Assembly: GCF_014650055.1 (NCBI RefSeq)
Contig: NZ_BMUF01000001.1
Location: 620,001-684,000 of the forward strand
DNA: 64,000 nt
Source: Streptomyces malachitofuscus
GTDB lineage: Bacteria; Actinomycetota; Actinomycetes; Streptomycetales; Streptomycetaceae
Direction: 5' to 3'
A program made the translations under genes and the position numbers. Below the pieces are notes generated by a model. It was not told where the DNA came from. It searched no databases and worked only from the letters and a program-made list of their open reading frames with translations. Each line of letters begins with the position of its first letter. Position 1 is the stretch's first letter. Of this stretch, positions 19,980 through 31,898 are shown piece after piece.

Positions 19980-20043
19980 TTGGGCCGTGCAGAGGATTCC
20001 TGGGGGTCGCCCCCAGACCCCCCAAGTGAAACTTCGGGCCCAA
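19980..20043 (+). other. Nested hairpin between atpH and atpA
   Basis: CTGGGGG 20000-20006 pairs with CCCCCAG 20010-20016 around TCG, and an outer stem TTGGGCC 19980-19986 pairs with GGCCCAA 20037-20043. The outer right arm touches the AAGGAG of atpA. The structure lies inside the operon, so full termination is unlikely; it may pause polymerase, mark a processing site or influence atpA initiation. Confidence 0.6.
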
Positions 20044-20064
20044 CAAGGAGAGCAGGGAACTCAG

Positions 20065-21657
20065 ATGGCGGAGCTCACGATCCGGCCGGAGGAGATCCGG
20101 GACGCGCTGGAGAACTTTGTCCAGTCGTACAAGCCGGACGCGGCCTCGCGCGAGGAGGTCGGTACGGTCACCCTTGCCGGCGACGGCATCGCGAAGGTCG
20201 AGGGTCTTCCCTCGGCCATGGCCAACGAGCTGCTGAAGTTCGAGGACGGCACCCTCGGCCTCGCCCTCAACCTCGAGGAGCGCGAGATCGGTGCCATCGT
20301 CCTCGGTGAGTTCAGCGGCATCGAGGAGGGCCAGCCGGTCACCCGCACCGGCGAGGTCCTGTCCGTCGCGGTCGGCGAGGGCTACCTCGGCCGTGTGGTC
20401 GACCCGCTCGGCAACCCGATCGACGGCCTCGGCGAGATCGAGACCGAGGGCCGCCGTGCCCTCGAACTGCAGGCCCCCACGGTCATGCAGCGCAAGTCGG
20501 TGCACGAGCCGATGGAGACGGGCTACAAGGCCGTCGACGCCATGACCCCGATCGGCCGTGGTCAGCGTCAGCTGATCATCGGCGACCGCCAGACCGGCAA
20601 GACCGCCCTGGCCGTCGACACGATCATCAACCAGCGCGACAACTGGCGCACCGGCGACCCGAAGAAGCAGGTCCGCTGCATCTACGTCGCCATCGGACAG
20701 AAGGGCTCCACCATCGCGTCGGTCCGCCGCGCGCTGGAGGAGAACGGCGCGCTGGAGTACACGACCATCGTCGCCGCCCCGGCGTCCGACCCGGCCGGCT
20801 TCAAGTACCTGGCGCCGTACACCGGCTCGGCCATCGGCCAGCAGTGGATGTACGAGGGCAAGCACGTCCTGATCATCTTCGACGACCTGTCGAAGCAGGC
20901 CGACGCCTACCGCGCCGTGTCCCTGCTGCTGCGCCGCCCGCCGGGCCGTGAGGCCTACCCGGGTGACGTCTTCTACCTGCACTCCCGTCTGCTGGAGCGC
21001 TGCGCGAAGCTCTCCGACGACATGGGCGCCGGTTCGATGACGGGTCTGCCGATCGTCGAGACCAAGGCCAACGACGTCTCGGCGTTCATCCCGACCAACG
21101 TCATCTCCATCACCGACGGCCAGTGCTTCCTGGAGTCGGACCTGTTCAACGCCGGTCAGCGCCCCGCGCTGAACGTCGGTATCTCCGTCTCCCGAGTCGG
21201 TGGTTCCGCCCAGCACAAGGCGATGCGACAGGTCTCCGGCCGTCTGCGCGTGGACCTGGCCCAGTTCCGTGAGCTCGAGGCGTTCGCCGCCTTCGGTTCC
21301 GACCTGGACGCCGCGTCGAAGGCGCAGCTGGAGCGCGGTCAGCGCATGGTCGAGCTGCTGAAGCAGAACCAGTACGAGCCGATGGCCACCGAGGACCAGG
21401 TCGTCTCCATCTGGGCCGGCACCACCGGCAAGATGGACGAGGTGCCGGTCGCCGACATCCGCCGCTTCGAGAAGGAGCTCCTCGAGTACCTGCACCGCAA
21501 GGAGCAGGGCCTCATGACCTCCATCCGCGAGGGCGCCAAGATGTCGGACGACACGATCCAGGCGGTCGCCGACGCGGTGGCGGAGTTCAAGAAGCAGTTC
21601 GAGACGAGCGACGGCAAGCTGCTCGGCGAGGACGCCCCGGCCGCTGCCGCCAAGTGA
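20065..21657 (+). CDS. atpA: ATP synthase F1 subunit alpha
   Basis: Non-catalytic nucleotide-binding subunit of the F1 hexamer. Walker A 'GDRQTGKTA' begins near residue 173; '[14 protein letters not shown]' and '[12 protein letters not shown]' are alpha-specific, the latter close to the arginine finger. ATG 20065 gives 530 residues; AAGGAG stands at 20045-20050, somewhat far, and GGGAAC nearer could assist. The extra start at 19987 has no family similarity. The C-terminal tail is Ala/Asp-rich, as in other actinobacteria, where it dampens ATP hydrolysis. Confidence 0.97.
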   Translation: MAELTIRPEEIRDALENFVQSYKPDAASREEVGTVTLAGDGIAKVEGLPSAMANELLKFEDGTLGLALNLEEREIGAIVLGEFSGIEEGQPVTRTGEVLSVAVGEGYLGRVVDPLGNPIDGLGEIETEGRRALELQAPTVMQRKSVHEPMETGYKAVDAMTPIGRGQRQLIIGDRQTGKTALAVDTIINQRDNWRTGDPKKQVRCIYVAIGQKGSTIASVRRALEENGALEYTTIVAAPASDPAGFKYLAPYTGSAIGQQWMYEGKHVLIIFDDLSKQADAYRAVSLLLRRPPGREAYPGDVFYLHSRLLERCAKLSDDMGAGSMTGLPIVETKANDVSAFIPTNVISITDGQCFLESDLFNAGQRPALNVGISVSRVGGSAQHKAMRQVSGRLRVDLAQFRELEAFAAFGSDLDAASKAQLERGQRMVELLKQNQYEPMATEDQVVSIWAGTTGKMDEVPVADIRRFEKELLEYLHRKEQGLMTSIREGAKMSDDTIQAVADAVAEFKKQFETSDGKLLGEDAPAAAAK

Positions 21658-21678
21658 CGTAAGGAAGGGACCTGACTC

Positions 21679-24056
<2,378 letters not shown>

Positions 24057-24071
24057 CTCCCGGGTTCTGAT

Positions 24072-24120
24072 GTGAGCCGCACGGCTCACCTTTGAGGGGG
24101 CGGGCGCGTCCCGCCCCCTC
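24072..24120 (+). other. Two tandem perfect hairpins between atpD and atpC
   Basis: Hairpin 1: GTGAGCCG 24072-24079 with CGGCTCAC 24082-24089 around CA. Hairpin 2: GAGGGGGCGGG 24094-24104 with CCCGCCCCCTC 24110-24120 around CGCGT. They start 15 bp after the atpD stop and end 64 bp before the atpC start. Both stems are perfect. There is no T-run, so partial termination or an RNA-processing barrier between beta and epsilon is the likely role. Confidence 0.8.
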
Positions 24121-24184
24121 TCCCACCACTAGACTTGTAACCAACACCCGGCACAACCGCCGGGTGGTGACCCGAGGAGCCACC

Positions 24185-24562
24185 TTGGCTGCTGAGCTGC
24201 ACGTCGCGCTGGTCGCGGCCGACCGAGAGGTCTGGTCCGGCGAGGCCACTCTGGTCGTCGCGCGCACCACGTCCGGCGACATCGGCGTCATGCCCGGTCA
24301 CCAGCCGCTGCTCGGTGTGCTGGAGTCGGGCCCGGTGACCATCCGTACGAGCGAGGGCGGGACGGTCGTCGCCGCGGTGCACGGCGGTTTCATCTCGTTC
24401 GCCGACAACAAGCTGTCGCTGCTGGCCGAGATCGCCGAGCTGTCGGACGAGATCGACGTCCAGCGGGCGGAGCAGGAACTCGCCCGCGCGAAGGCGGAGG
24501 ACGACAGCGAGGCCCAGCGCCGCGCGGATGTCCGTCTGCGGGCGGCGACGGCGGGGCGCTGA
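24185..24562 (+). CDS. atpC: ATP synthase F1 subunit epsilon
   Basis: Small rotor subunit and regulator of ATP hydrolysis. The beta-sandwich is evident in 'LHVALVAADREVWSGEA' and 'TTSGDIGVMPGHQPLLGVL'; two C-terminal helices rich in Glu and Arg follow. TTG 24185 is the start, with GAGGAG at 24173-24178; no ATG or GTG fits the domain boundary. It is 125 residues long and is separated from atpD by the hairpin pair. Confidence 0.95.
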   Translation: MAAELHVALVAADREVWSGEATLVVARTTSGDIGVMPGHQPLLGVLESGPVTIRTSEGGTVVAAVHGGFISFADNKLSLLAEIAELSDEIDVQRAEQELARAKAEDDSEAQRRADVRLRAATAGR

Positions 24563-24586
24563 TCCCGGCGAGGTGAGATGACGTCA

Positions 24587-24634
24587 CTCAGCCGCGGTCG
24601 GCACCGGAGCGATCCGGAGCCGGTCGCGGCTGAG
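24587..24634 (+). terminator. Terminator of the atp operon
   Basis: CTCAGCCGCG 24587-24596 pairs with CGCGGCTGAG 24625-24634; inside it CGGC pairs with GCCG and CCGGA with TCCGG around a GCGA tetraloop, giving a long, nearly continuous stem. A TTTTT run appears about 16 bases downstream. Located 25 bp after the atpC stop. Confidence 0.85.
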
Positions 24635-24690
24635 GCAGATCTGGATGATTTTTCCGTTCCGTTATCTAGGAGACGAGGAGGTCGGTGCCG

Positions 24691-25137
24691 ATGGTCCTCG
24701 CTCTGACTGTGTGCGGAATCGTCGTGGCCCTCGTAGTGGTGGGGCTCTTCGTCTTCGGTCTGCGCCGCCGCCTCATCCAGCGGTCCGGCGGAACGTTCGA
24801 CTGCAGCCTGCGCTGGGACGCCCCCGAACCGGGCGACTCCGGCGGCAAGGGCTGGGCGTACGGGGTGGCACGTTACAACGGTGACCGGGTCGAGTGGTTC
24901 CGGGTGTTCTCCTACGCCCCCCGCCCGCGCCGCGTACTGGAGCGCTCCGCGATCGAGGTGGCCGGCCGCCGCGTCCCCGAGGGCGAGGAGGAGCTGGCGC
25001 TGCTGTCCGACGCGGTGATCCTGGCCTGTCTGCACCGGGGTACGCGTCTGGAGCTCGCCATGAGCGAGGACGCGCTGACCGGTTTCCTCGCCTGGCTCGA
25101 GGCGGCCCCGCCCGGCCAGCGGGTGAACGTGGCCTGA
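24691..25137 (+). CDS. DUF2550 membrane-anchored protein
   Basis: An N-terminal hydrophobic segment ('LTVCGIVVALVVVGLFVFGL') is followed by basic residues and a cytoplasmic domain of about 115 residues with 'RSGGTFDCSLRW' and 'GVARYNGDRVEWFRVFSY', the hallmark of the DUF2550 family found downstream of atpC in actinobacteria, including mycobacteria. Function unknown. GAGGAGGT at 24675-24682 fits ATG 24691 (8 nt) better than GTG 24685 (2 nt). Confidence 0.85.
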   Translation: MVLALTVCGIVVALVVVGLFVFGLRRRLIQRSGGTFDCSLRWDAPEPGDSGGKGWAYGVARYNGDRVEWFRVFSYAPRPRRVLERSAIEVAGRRVPEGEEELALLSDAVILACLHRGTRLELAMSEDALTGFLAWLEAAPPGQRVNVA

Positions 25138-25190
25138 GGGCTCCGTCCCGGGCACCGTGCGTGACCCCGGGGGGTGAGGTAGGGTCGTCC

Positions 25191-25265
25191 GTGCATCAGG
25201 AGATCGCTGCCGGACGGCAGTGGATCCTGCTGTGCGTCCCCTCAGGGGGCGGCAAGAGAAAGTAG
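25191..25265 (+). CDS. Possible 24-residue small protein overlapping a structured RNA segment
   Basis: GTG 25191 opens a 24-codon frame ending at TAG 25263-25265 that encodes a peptide with 'RQWILLCVPSGGGKRK'. TAGGGT at 25180-25185 looks like a -10 box placed for a leaderless or very short-leader transcript. The same DNA folds into CAGG...CCTG, ATC...GAT and CTGCCG-GA-CGGCAG (about 25199-25231), followed by CCCC-TCA-GGGG. It is unclear whether the product is a peptide, an RNA leader of the SnoaL gene, or neither; coding evidence is weak. Confidence 0.3.
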   Translation: MHQEIAAGRQWILLCVPSGGGKRK

Positions 25266-25412
25266 TACCAGCGTCGGCGTGCCTGCCCGGGCCGCCTTAC
25301 TGACGCGAGGGCAAGCCAGTTGAGAAATCCTGGTTTCCCGGTGCTGCGCATCTCTTCTCCAGAGTCATCGTCTCTGCTTCGGGAAACCGCCTCTCCCGAA
25401 CGGAACGGACTC

Positions 25413-25793
25413 ATGTCGCAGCTCGAACACAACAAGCAGGTCGTCGTCGACTATTACCGGACGGCCTTCGAGGGCAACCCGCAGAAGGCGGTCGAGGACC
25501 ACTTCGGCGACCGCTACATCCAGCACAACCCCGACGCGGCCGACGGTCCCGAAGCCTTCATCGGCTTCGTCACCTGGCTGCGCGGCGAGTACCCGGACCT
25601 GCGGCTGGACATCAAGCGCGTCCTCGCCGAGGGGGACATGGTCGTCACCCACTCCCACCTGGTCCTGAAGCCCGGTGAGCCCGGTCGGGCGCTCGCCGAC
25701 TTCTTCCGCCTGGAGAACGGCAAGGTCGTGGAGCACTGGGACGTCATCCAGGACGTTCCGGCCACCTCCGCGAACGCCAACGGAATGTTCTGA
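25413..25793 (+). CDS. SnoaL-like / NTF2-fold protein
   Basis: A 126-residue NTF2-like protein: 'NKQVVVDYYRTAFEGNPQKA', 'YIQHNPDAADGPEAF' and 'FFRLENGKVVEHWDVIQDVP' are typical of the SnoaL-related group that includes small-molecule cyclases and many stand-alone proteins of unknown substrate. The conserved 'QHNP' and 'EHWD' residues line the pocket of the family. No biosynthetic genes are adjacent, so polyketide cyclisation is unlikely. ATG 25413 fits the domain start; the ribosome site is weak (CGGAACGG). Confidence 0.85.
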   Translation: MSQLEHNKQVVVDYYRTAFEGNPQKAVEDHFGDRYIQHNPDAADGPEAFIGFVTWLRGEYPDLRLDIKRVLAEGDMVVTHSHLVLKPGEPGRALADFFRLENGKVVEHWDVIQDVPATSANANGMF

Positions 25794-25803
25794 CGCACAC
25801 GGA

Positions 25804-25835
25804 ACCGCCCCCGGACTCAAGTGTCCGGGGGCGGT
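25804..25835. terminator. Bidirectional terminator between the SnoaL gene and chiC
   Basis: ACCGCCCCCGGAC 25804-25816 pairs perfectly with GTCCGGGGGCGGT 25823-25835 around TCAAGT. It lies 10 bp after the SnoaL stop and 30 bp beyond the chiC stop on the other strand, so it can serve both convergent genes. Confidence 0.85.
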
Positions 25836-25864
25836 CCTGTGACGGTGGCGCGGGGCCGTGCCGG

Positions 25865-27685
<1,821 letters not shown>

Positions 27686-27751
27686 GCTGCGCCTCCTTTT
27701 GGGGAGAAGCCGTTGTGGATGTGACTGAGCCATCACATCCGCAGTGCCGCG

Positions 27752-27794
27752 AGAATAGAAAGGTCTGGACCACGGGTCAATAGGTCTGGACCAC
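27752..27794 (-). promoter_or_regulatory. Chitinase promoter with paired direct repeats (DasR-type control)
   Basis: On the minus strand the -35 box TTGACC (27780-27775) and -10 box TATTCT (27757-27752) have the ideal 17-nt spacing. Two identical 13-bp repeats GTGGTCCAGACCT (27794-27782 and 27773-27761, 21-bp period) flank the -35 box. This is the known architecture of Streptomyces chitinase promoters, where 12-bp direct repeats mediate chitin induction and glucose repression and resemble the binding site of DasR, the GlcNAc-responsive GntR regulator. Confidence 0.92.
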
Positions 27795-27821
27795 TTGCCT
27801 CGACGTCTCCCCGGTCCTCCG

Positions 27822-28463
27822 CTAGACGCCCAACTCCTGAGCCAGCACCGCCGCTTGCACCCGGCTGCGCAGCTCCAGCTTCCCCAGCAGACGGCTGACG
27901 TGCGTCTTCACCGTCGCCTCGGCCATGTCGAGCCGCCTGCCGATGTCCGCGTTCGACAACCCCTCGCCGAGACACGACAACACCTCGCGCTCGCGCCGCG
28001 TGAGGGAGTCCAGCACCGCCGGATCGCCCGTCACCGGCCGTGCGGGCTTCGCGGCGAACTCGGCGATCAGCCGCCGGGTGACGGCCGGGGCGACGATGCC
28101 CTCGCCGCCCGCCACCGTGCGCACCGCCGTGATGAGGTCCTTCGCCTCCGTGTTCTTCAGCAGGAACCCGGCGGCCCCCGCCCTGAGCGCCCCGAACACG
28201 TACTCGTCGAGGTCGAACGTGGTCAGCACCAGCACATCGGCGAGCCCCTCCCCGACCACCTGCCGGGTCGCCGACACCCCGTCCAGACGCGGCATCTGAA
28301 CATCCATCAGCACCAGGTCGGGACGGAGCTCGCGGGCGAGGGCCACCGCCCGTTCACCGTCCGCCGCCTCGCCCACGACCTCGATGTCGGGCGCGCTGCG
28401 CAGAATCAGGACCAGTCCCGCGCGGACTGCGGACTGGTCCTCGGCGACCAGGACGCGGATCAT
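27822..28463 (-). CDS. NarL/FixJ-type response regulator
   Basis: The receiver domain has 'RVLVAEDQSAVRAGL', the phosphate-accepting Asp in 'PDLVLMDVQMPRLDG' and the switch Lys in 'FLLKNTEAKDL'; the C-terminal LuxR-type helix-turn-helix is 'LTRREREVLSCLGEGLSNADIGRRL' (each half recognisable). It begins inside the stop of the upstream kinase (TGATG, one-base overlap), so the two are translated together. 213 residues. Targets are unknown; the adjacent chitinase is in the same orientation but has its own promoter. Confidence 0.94.
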   Translation of the reverse strand: MIRVLVAEDQSAVRAGLVLILRSAPDIEVVGEAADGERAVALARELRPDLVLMDVQMPRLDGVSATRQVVGEGLADVLVLTTFDLDEYVFGALRAGAAGFLLKNTEAKDLITAVRTVAGGEGIVAPAVTRRLIAEFAAKPARPVTGDPAVLDSLTRREREVLSCLGEGLSNADIGRRLDMAEATVKTHVSRLLGKLELRSRVQAAVLAQELGV

Positions 28464-29653
28464 CAGGTGTCTCCTTGCACGGTGTCGGTGACCGGGAGGG
28501 TGGCACGCACCACCCACAGCTTGCCCTCCGGACCGCTCTCCGGCCCGGCCTCGAACCTGCCGTCCAGCAGGGCCGCCCGCTCCCGCATGCCCACGAGACC
28601 GGCCCCCGACCCCGGCGCGCGGGGGGTGTCCCGGCCGCCGTAGGGGCTGGTCACCCGGAGCACCAGGGCGTCCTCCGGCCGGCGCAGCCACACGGTGACC
28701 CGCCCCGGCGCGCCATGCTTCAGCGCGTTCGTCAGAGACTCCTGCACCATCCTGTACGCGGCCAGTCCGACCGGCGCGGGGACGGCGTCGTACTCGGCGT
28801 CCAGGGTGACGTCGAGGCCGTTGGCGCGGGCCCCCTCGACCAGGGTGGCGAGGCTGTCGAGGGTGGGGGTCGCGGCGGGCTCCAGGTCGTCGGCCCCGTC
28901 GCGCAGGATGCCGATGAGCCGTCGCATTTCGGACAGTCCCTGGACGCTGTTCTCGCGGATCACCGCGAGCGCCTCCCTGGAGGTCCCGGGACTGTCCAGG
29001 GAGAGGGCGGCCGTGGAGTGGATGGCGATCGCGGAGAGGTGGTTGGCGACCATGTCGTGCAACTCGCGTGCCATCCGTGCCCGTTCCGCGGTCACCGCCT
29101 GGGTGCGGTCCATCTCCGCCAGCAGCGCGGTCTGTTCGGCCCGCAGCCGGGCCGCGTCGGCGGCGTCGCGGTGGTTGCGCACGATGAGTCCGGTCGACGC
29201 CGGCGCGAACGCCACGGCTCCGACGACGACACCGATCAGCAACGCCTCCGGCACCCGCCACACGGCGTAGGGCACCAGTGTCGCGGCGATCGTGAGCATG
29301 CCGGTGATCCGCGGCAGACGTCGGGCGGTGGCGGGCGTGCCGTACACGACGGCGGCGTACATGAGGTCGGTGTACATCACGATCGTGGCGATGCTGCCCT
29401 GGGTCATGACGTCGCCGGTCAGCGCCAGTGTGCCGATCACCAGCGCGGTGCGCGGGGCGGTGCGCCGCAGCAGCTCGCAGCCGGCGATCACCAGCAGCGG
29501 CACGAGAAGCGCCTGGCGGCCGTCGAAGATCACGATCGGATCGTCGTCCGGCCGCACGCCCAGCCCGAAGCCCCACAGCAGCAGCCCGCCGACGAGTCCG
29601 GCGAGCGCGACCCACACGTCGAAGCGGGGAGGAGGGGGCAGTCGTACGGCCAT
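28463..29653 (-). CDS. NarL-type sensor histidine kinase
   Basis: Six or so hydrophobic segments in the first 180 residues form a membrane sensor with short loops, followed by HisKA_3 with the phospho-His in 'RMARELHDMVANHLSAIAIH', the N-box 'QESLTNALKHG' and a compact ATP-lid region 'GAGLVGMRERAALLDG'. The ligand is unknown. ATG 29653 gives 396 residues; an in-frame ATG at 29716 would add 21 residues. The short loops suggest sensing within the membrane or near its surface. Confidence 0.92.
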   Translation of the reverse strand: MAVRLPPPPRFDVWVALAGLVGGLLLWGFGLGVRPDDDPIVIFDGRQALLVPLLVIAGCELLRRTAPRTALVIGTLALTGDVMTQGSIATIVMYTDLMYAAVVYGTPATARRLPRITGMLTIAATLVPYAVWRVPEALLIGVVVGAVAFAPASTGLIVRNHRDAADAARLRAEQTALLAEMDRTQAVTAERARMARELHDMVANHLSAIAIHSTAALSLDSPGTSREALAVIRENSVQGLSEMRRLIGILRDGADDLEPAATPTLDSLATLVEGARANGLDVTLDAEYDAVPAPVGLAAYRMVQESLTNALKHGAPGRVTVWLRRPEDALVLRVTSPYGGRDTPRAPGSGAGLVGMRERAALLDGRFEAGPESGPEGKLWVVRATLPVTDTVQGDT

Positions 29654-29805
29654 GGCACCATCCAACACGGTGCGCGCACCCGACGCCTGATCCGCGGGGA
29701 CGGTCCTGGACTGCATCTTTCGATGTACCGCGAGTTCATCGGCGGCGACGACGCGTCCGGCCGGTCCGAACGGGAGCCTGGAAGGGTGACCGAGAGGAGC
29801 GAACC

Positions 29806-30390
29806 GTGATCGTCGCCTTGATCGCCGCCTGCGAGATCGGCTTCTGGGTGCTGCTGGCGGCCGGACTGGCCTGCCGCTACCTGCTGAAGATGCCGCGCAC
29901 CGGTCTGGCGCTGCTGCTGTGCGAGCCGCTGCTGGAGGTCGTGCTGCTGGTCGCCACCGCGCTGGACCTGAAGAGCGGCGCGGAACCGAACTGGACACAC
30001 GGGCTGGCCGCGCTCTACATCGGCTACACGGTGGGCCACGGCCACCGCACGGTGAAGTGGCTCGACGGCCACGCCGCCCACCGCCTCGGCGGCGCGGCCA
30101 AGCCGCTCGGCCCGCCGCGCTACGGCATGGCGCGCGCCCGGCACGAGACCAAGGTCTGGCTGGGCACGCTGACCGCCGCCACCGTGGCGACCGTGCTGCT
30201 CCAGCTCGCCATCTGGTACGTCGACGACCCGGGCCGCACCACCTCCCTCGAAGCCTGGCGCTTCACGGCCTGGCGGGCGGCCGGCATCCACGGCCTGGTG
30301 GCACTGGCCTACTGGATCTGGCCGAAGCGGGCCCCGGCCGGCGAGCTCGGGAACCGGGCCGCGGGGGAGAAGGAGAGCGTCCGGCGCTGA
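29806..30390 (+). CDS. Integral membrane protein of unknown function
   Basis: 194 residues with about four to five hydrophobic segments ('LIAACEIGFWVLLAAGLACRY', 'GLALLLCEPLLEVVLLVATAL', 'LTAATVATVLLQLAIW', 'IHGLVALAYWIWP', the first two partly overlapping charged turns) and a central cytoplasmic-looking loop rich in His/Arg ('GHGHRTVKWLDGHAAHR'). GTG 29806 is preceded by GAGAGGAG. It is divergent from the kinase gene. I do not recognise a named family. Confidence 0.75.
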   Translation: MIVALIAACEIGFWVLLAAGLACRYLLKMPRTGLALLLCEPLLEVVLLVATALDLKSGAEPNWTHGLAALYIGYTVGHGHRTVKWLDGHAAHRLGGAAKPLGPPRYGMARARHETKVWLGTLTAATVATVLLQLAIWYVDDPGRTTSLEAWRFTAWRAAGIHGLVALAYWIWPKRAPAGELGNRAAGEKESVRR

Positions 30391-30406
30391 GCCGGGGAGC
30401 GCCGGC

Positions 30407-30979
30407 TCAGCGCTCCCCGCCCGGGACCCACAGCACGTCACCGGTCTCCTTGTTCGCGATCCGCGCCAGGATGAACAGCAGGTCGGAGAGACGGTTGAGG
30501 TAGGTGGCGGTGAGCGGGTTCATGGTCTCGCCGTGCGCCTCCATGGCGGCCCAGGTGGAGCGTTCGGCGCGGCGGACGACCGTGCACGCCTGGTGCAGCA
30601 GGGCGGCGCCGGGAGTGCCGCCGGGCAGGATGAAGGAGCGGAGCTTCTCCAACTGCTCGTTGAAGCGGTCGCAGTCCGCCTCCAGCCGGTCGATGTAGAA
30701 CTGCTCGACCCGCAGCGGCGGGTACTCCGGGTTCTCCACCACCGGGGTCGACAGGTCCGCGCCGACGTCGAACAGGTCGTTCTGCACGCGGGTGAGGACC
30801 CCGACGATCTCCTCGTCCAGACCGCCCAGCGCGATCGCCGTACCGATCACCGCGTTCGCCTCGTTGGCGTCGGCGTAGGCGGAGATCCGCAGATCGGTCT
30901 TGGCGACCCGGGACATGTCACCGAGCGCGGTGGTGCCCTTGTCGCCGGTCCTCGTGTAGATACGCGTCAGGTTGACCAT
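30407..30979 (-). CDS. Cob(I)alamin adenosyltransferase, PduO type
   Basis: Transfers the adenosyl group of ATP to cob(I)alamin to make adenosylcobalamin. The 190-residue helical-bundle protein has the N-terminal ATP motif 'IYTRTGDKGTTALGD' and the conserved 'VRRAERSTW' and 'NRLSDLLFILAR' that line the active site. The product is the cofactor of isobutyryl-CoA and methylmalonyl-CoA mutases; icmA and meaB are in this window. It converges on the membrane-protein gene with a 16-bp gap. Confidence 0.94.
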   Translation of the reverse strand: MVNLTRIYTRTGDKGTTALGDMSRVAKTDLRISAYADANEANAVIGTAIALGGLDEEIVGVLTRVQNDLFDVGADLSTPVVENPEYPPLRVEQFYIDRLEADCDRFNEQLEKLRSFILPGGTPGAALLHQACTVVRRAERSTWAAMEAHGETMNPLTATYLNRLSDLLFILARIANKETGDVLWVPGGER

Positions 30980-30988
30980 GGGATCAGC

Positions 30989-31678
30989 CTAGTGCGGCCC
31001 GTCCTGCGCCGCGGGAGTGGTCCGCAGCACACACAGCAGGCCCCGGGCGCGGGTGCCGTCGGGCTGTTCCCAGGCGCCCGCCACATGACCCGCCGCCCCC
31101 GGACCGGGCAGCGGCGAGCCGTCCGGAGCCGGCCGCAGCGTGCGCAGGACCCGCAGGGCCGTGCCGTCCGGCGCGGACAGTTCGGTGTGCTCCGGCGTGT
31201 CCTCGGCGGCGGCGAAGTGGGCGGGGACCGGGCCCTCACCGGCGAAGGCGCGGGTGACCTCCCGGTCGGGGGTGTCGCTGACGCTCTGGGCCTGGGCCTG
31301 CGCGCGGCCCTCGATCAGCGCCGCCAACTCGGCCATGGCCACCGGATCGTGGCAGCCGTCGTAGACCCAGCGCCGGCCGAGGACACCGTGTTCGGCGGTG
31401 CCGACCAGGGCGTGCTCCGCTCCGGCGAGCGGAGCGCCGCGGTAGGTGAGCGGCACCAGGTAGGCGTCCGGAGCGGAGCCGGAGCCGGGATCCGAGGAGT
31501 CGGTGACGATCATGAACTCGATGCCGACGTCCCCCTTCGGGTCGTCGAGGCGGAAGCCGCCGGCCCTGGCCAGGCGCGGCCCCTTGCCGTCCCCGTGGAA
31601 CCAGGGGCGGGAGGGCAGCCAGGAGGCCAGCAGTTCCAGCTTGGTGGGCTCGAGGGTGGTGCGGTGGATCACGGCCAT
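30989..31678 (-). CDS. Maltokinase N-terminal-cap-like domain protein
   Basis: 229 residues. The N-terminus ('MAVIHRTTLEPTKLELLASWLPSRPWF') resembles the cap domain found at the N-terminus of maltokinases and some trehalose-pathway proteins, but no kinase domain follows. 'GVIEFMIV'-type strands ('VGIEFMIVTDSS'), 'YLVPLTYRGAPL' and 'RWVYDGCHDP' are also cap-like. ATG 31678 has GGAGGAG upstream. Nine bases separate it from the adenosyltransferase, so they may be co-transcribed. Function unknown. Confidence 0.7.
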   Translation of the reverse strand: MAVIHRTTLEPTKLELLASWLPSRPWFHGDGKGPRLARAGGFRLDDPKGDVGIEFMIVTDSSDPGSGSAPDAYLVPLTYRGAPLAGAEHALVGTAEHGVLGRRWVYDGCHDPVAMAELAALIEGRAQAQAQSVSDTPDREVTRAFAGEGPVPAHFAAAEDTPEHTELSAPDGTALRVLRTLRPAPDGSPLPGPGAAGHVAGAWEQPDGTRARGLLCVLRTTPAAQDGPH

Positions 31679-31786
31679 GCCGAGGGTCTCCTCCGGTCGG
31701 GCGGTCATGCCCTCCCACCCTGGCATCCGCCGGTGCCCGCAACCCTGGTGTTCCGCAAGGCGGGTGGGATGCGGGACGTGACGGGA

Positions 31787-31803
31787 GTCTCACTCCGTGA
31801 GAC
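31787..31803. promoter_or_regulatory. Perfect 7-bp inverted repeat upstream of the hydroxyacyl-CoA dehydrogenase
   Basis: GTCTCAC-TCC-GTGAGAC at 31787-31803 lies between the divergent genes at 31678 (minus) and 31899 (plus), about 95 bp before the latter. Its size and symmetry fit a regulator binding site. The regulator is unknown. Confidence 0.45.
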
Positions 31804-31898
31804 GTGAAACGCGTTACTAAGTCAGTCACAGAGACCCTGGTGCCCGCTAGTGTCCGCCCGTAGAGAACAACGACAGCGCGTATCAGGGGAGTCGCACA

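Noticed and set aside
25138..25412. tmRNA, SRP RNA, RNase P RNA or a known riboswitch after DUF2550
   Set aside because: None of the conserved cores of these RNAs is present (no tag frame with terminal CCA, no GGAAG-type SRP tip, no RNase P core, no cobalamin or c-di-AMP motif). Kept only as a low-confidence structured region.
25413..25793. SnoaL-like protein as a polyketide cyclase
   Set aside because: NTF2-fold proteins are very diverse and there are no polyketide genes in the window.
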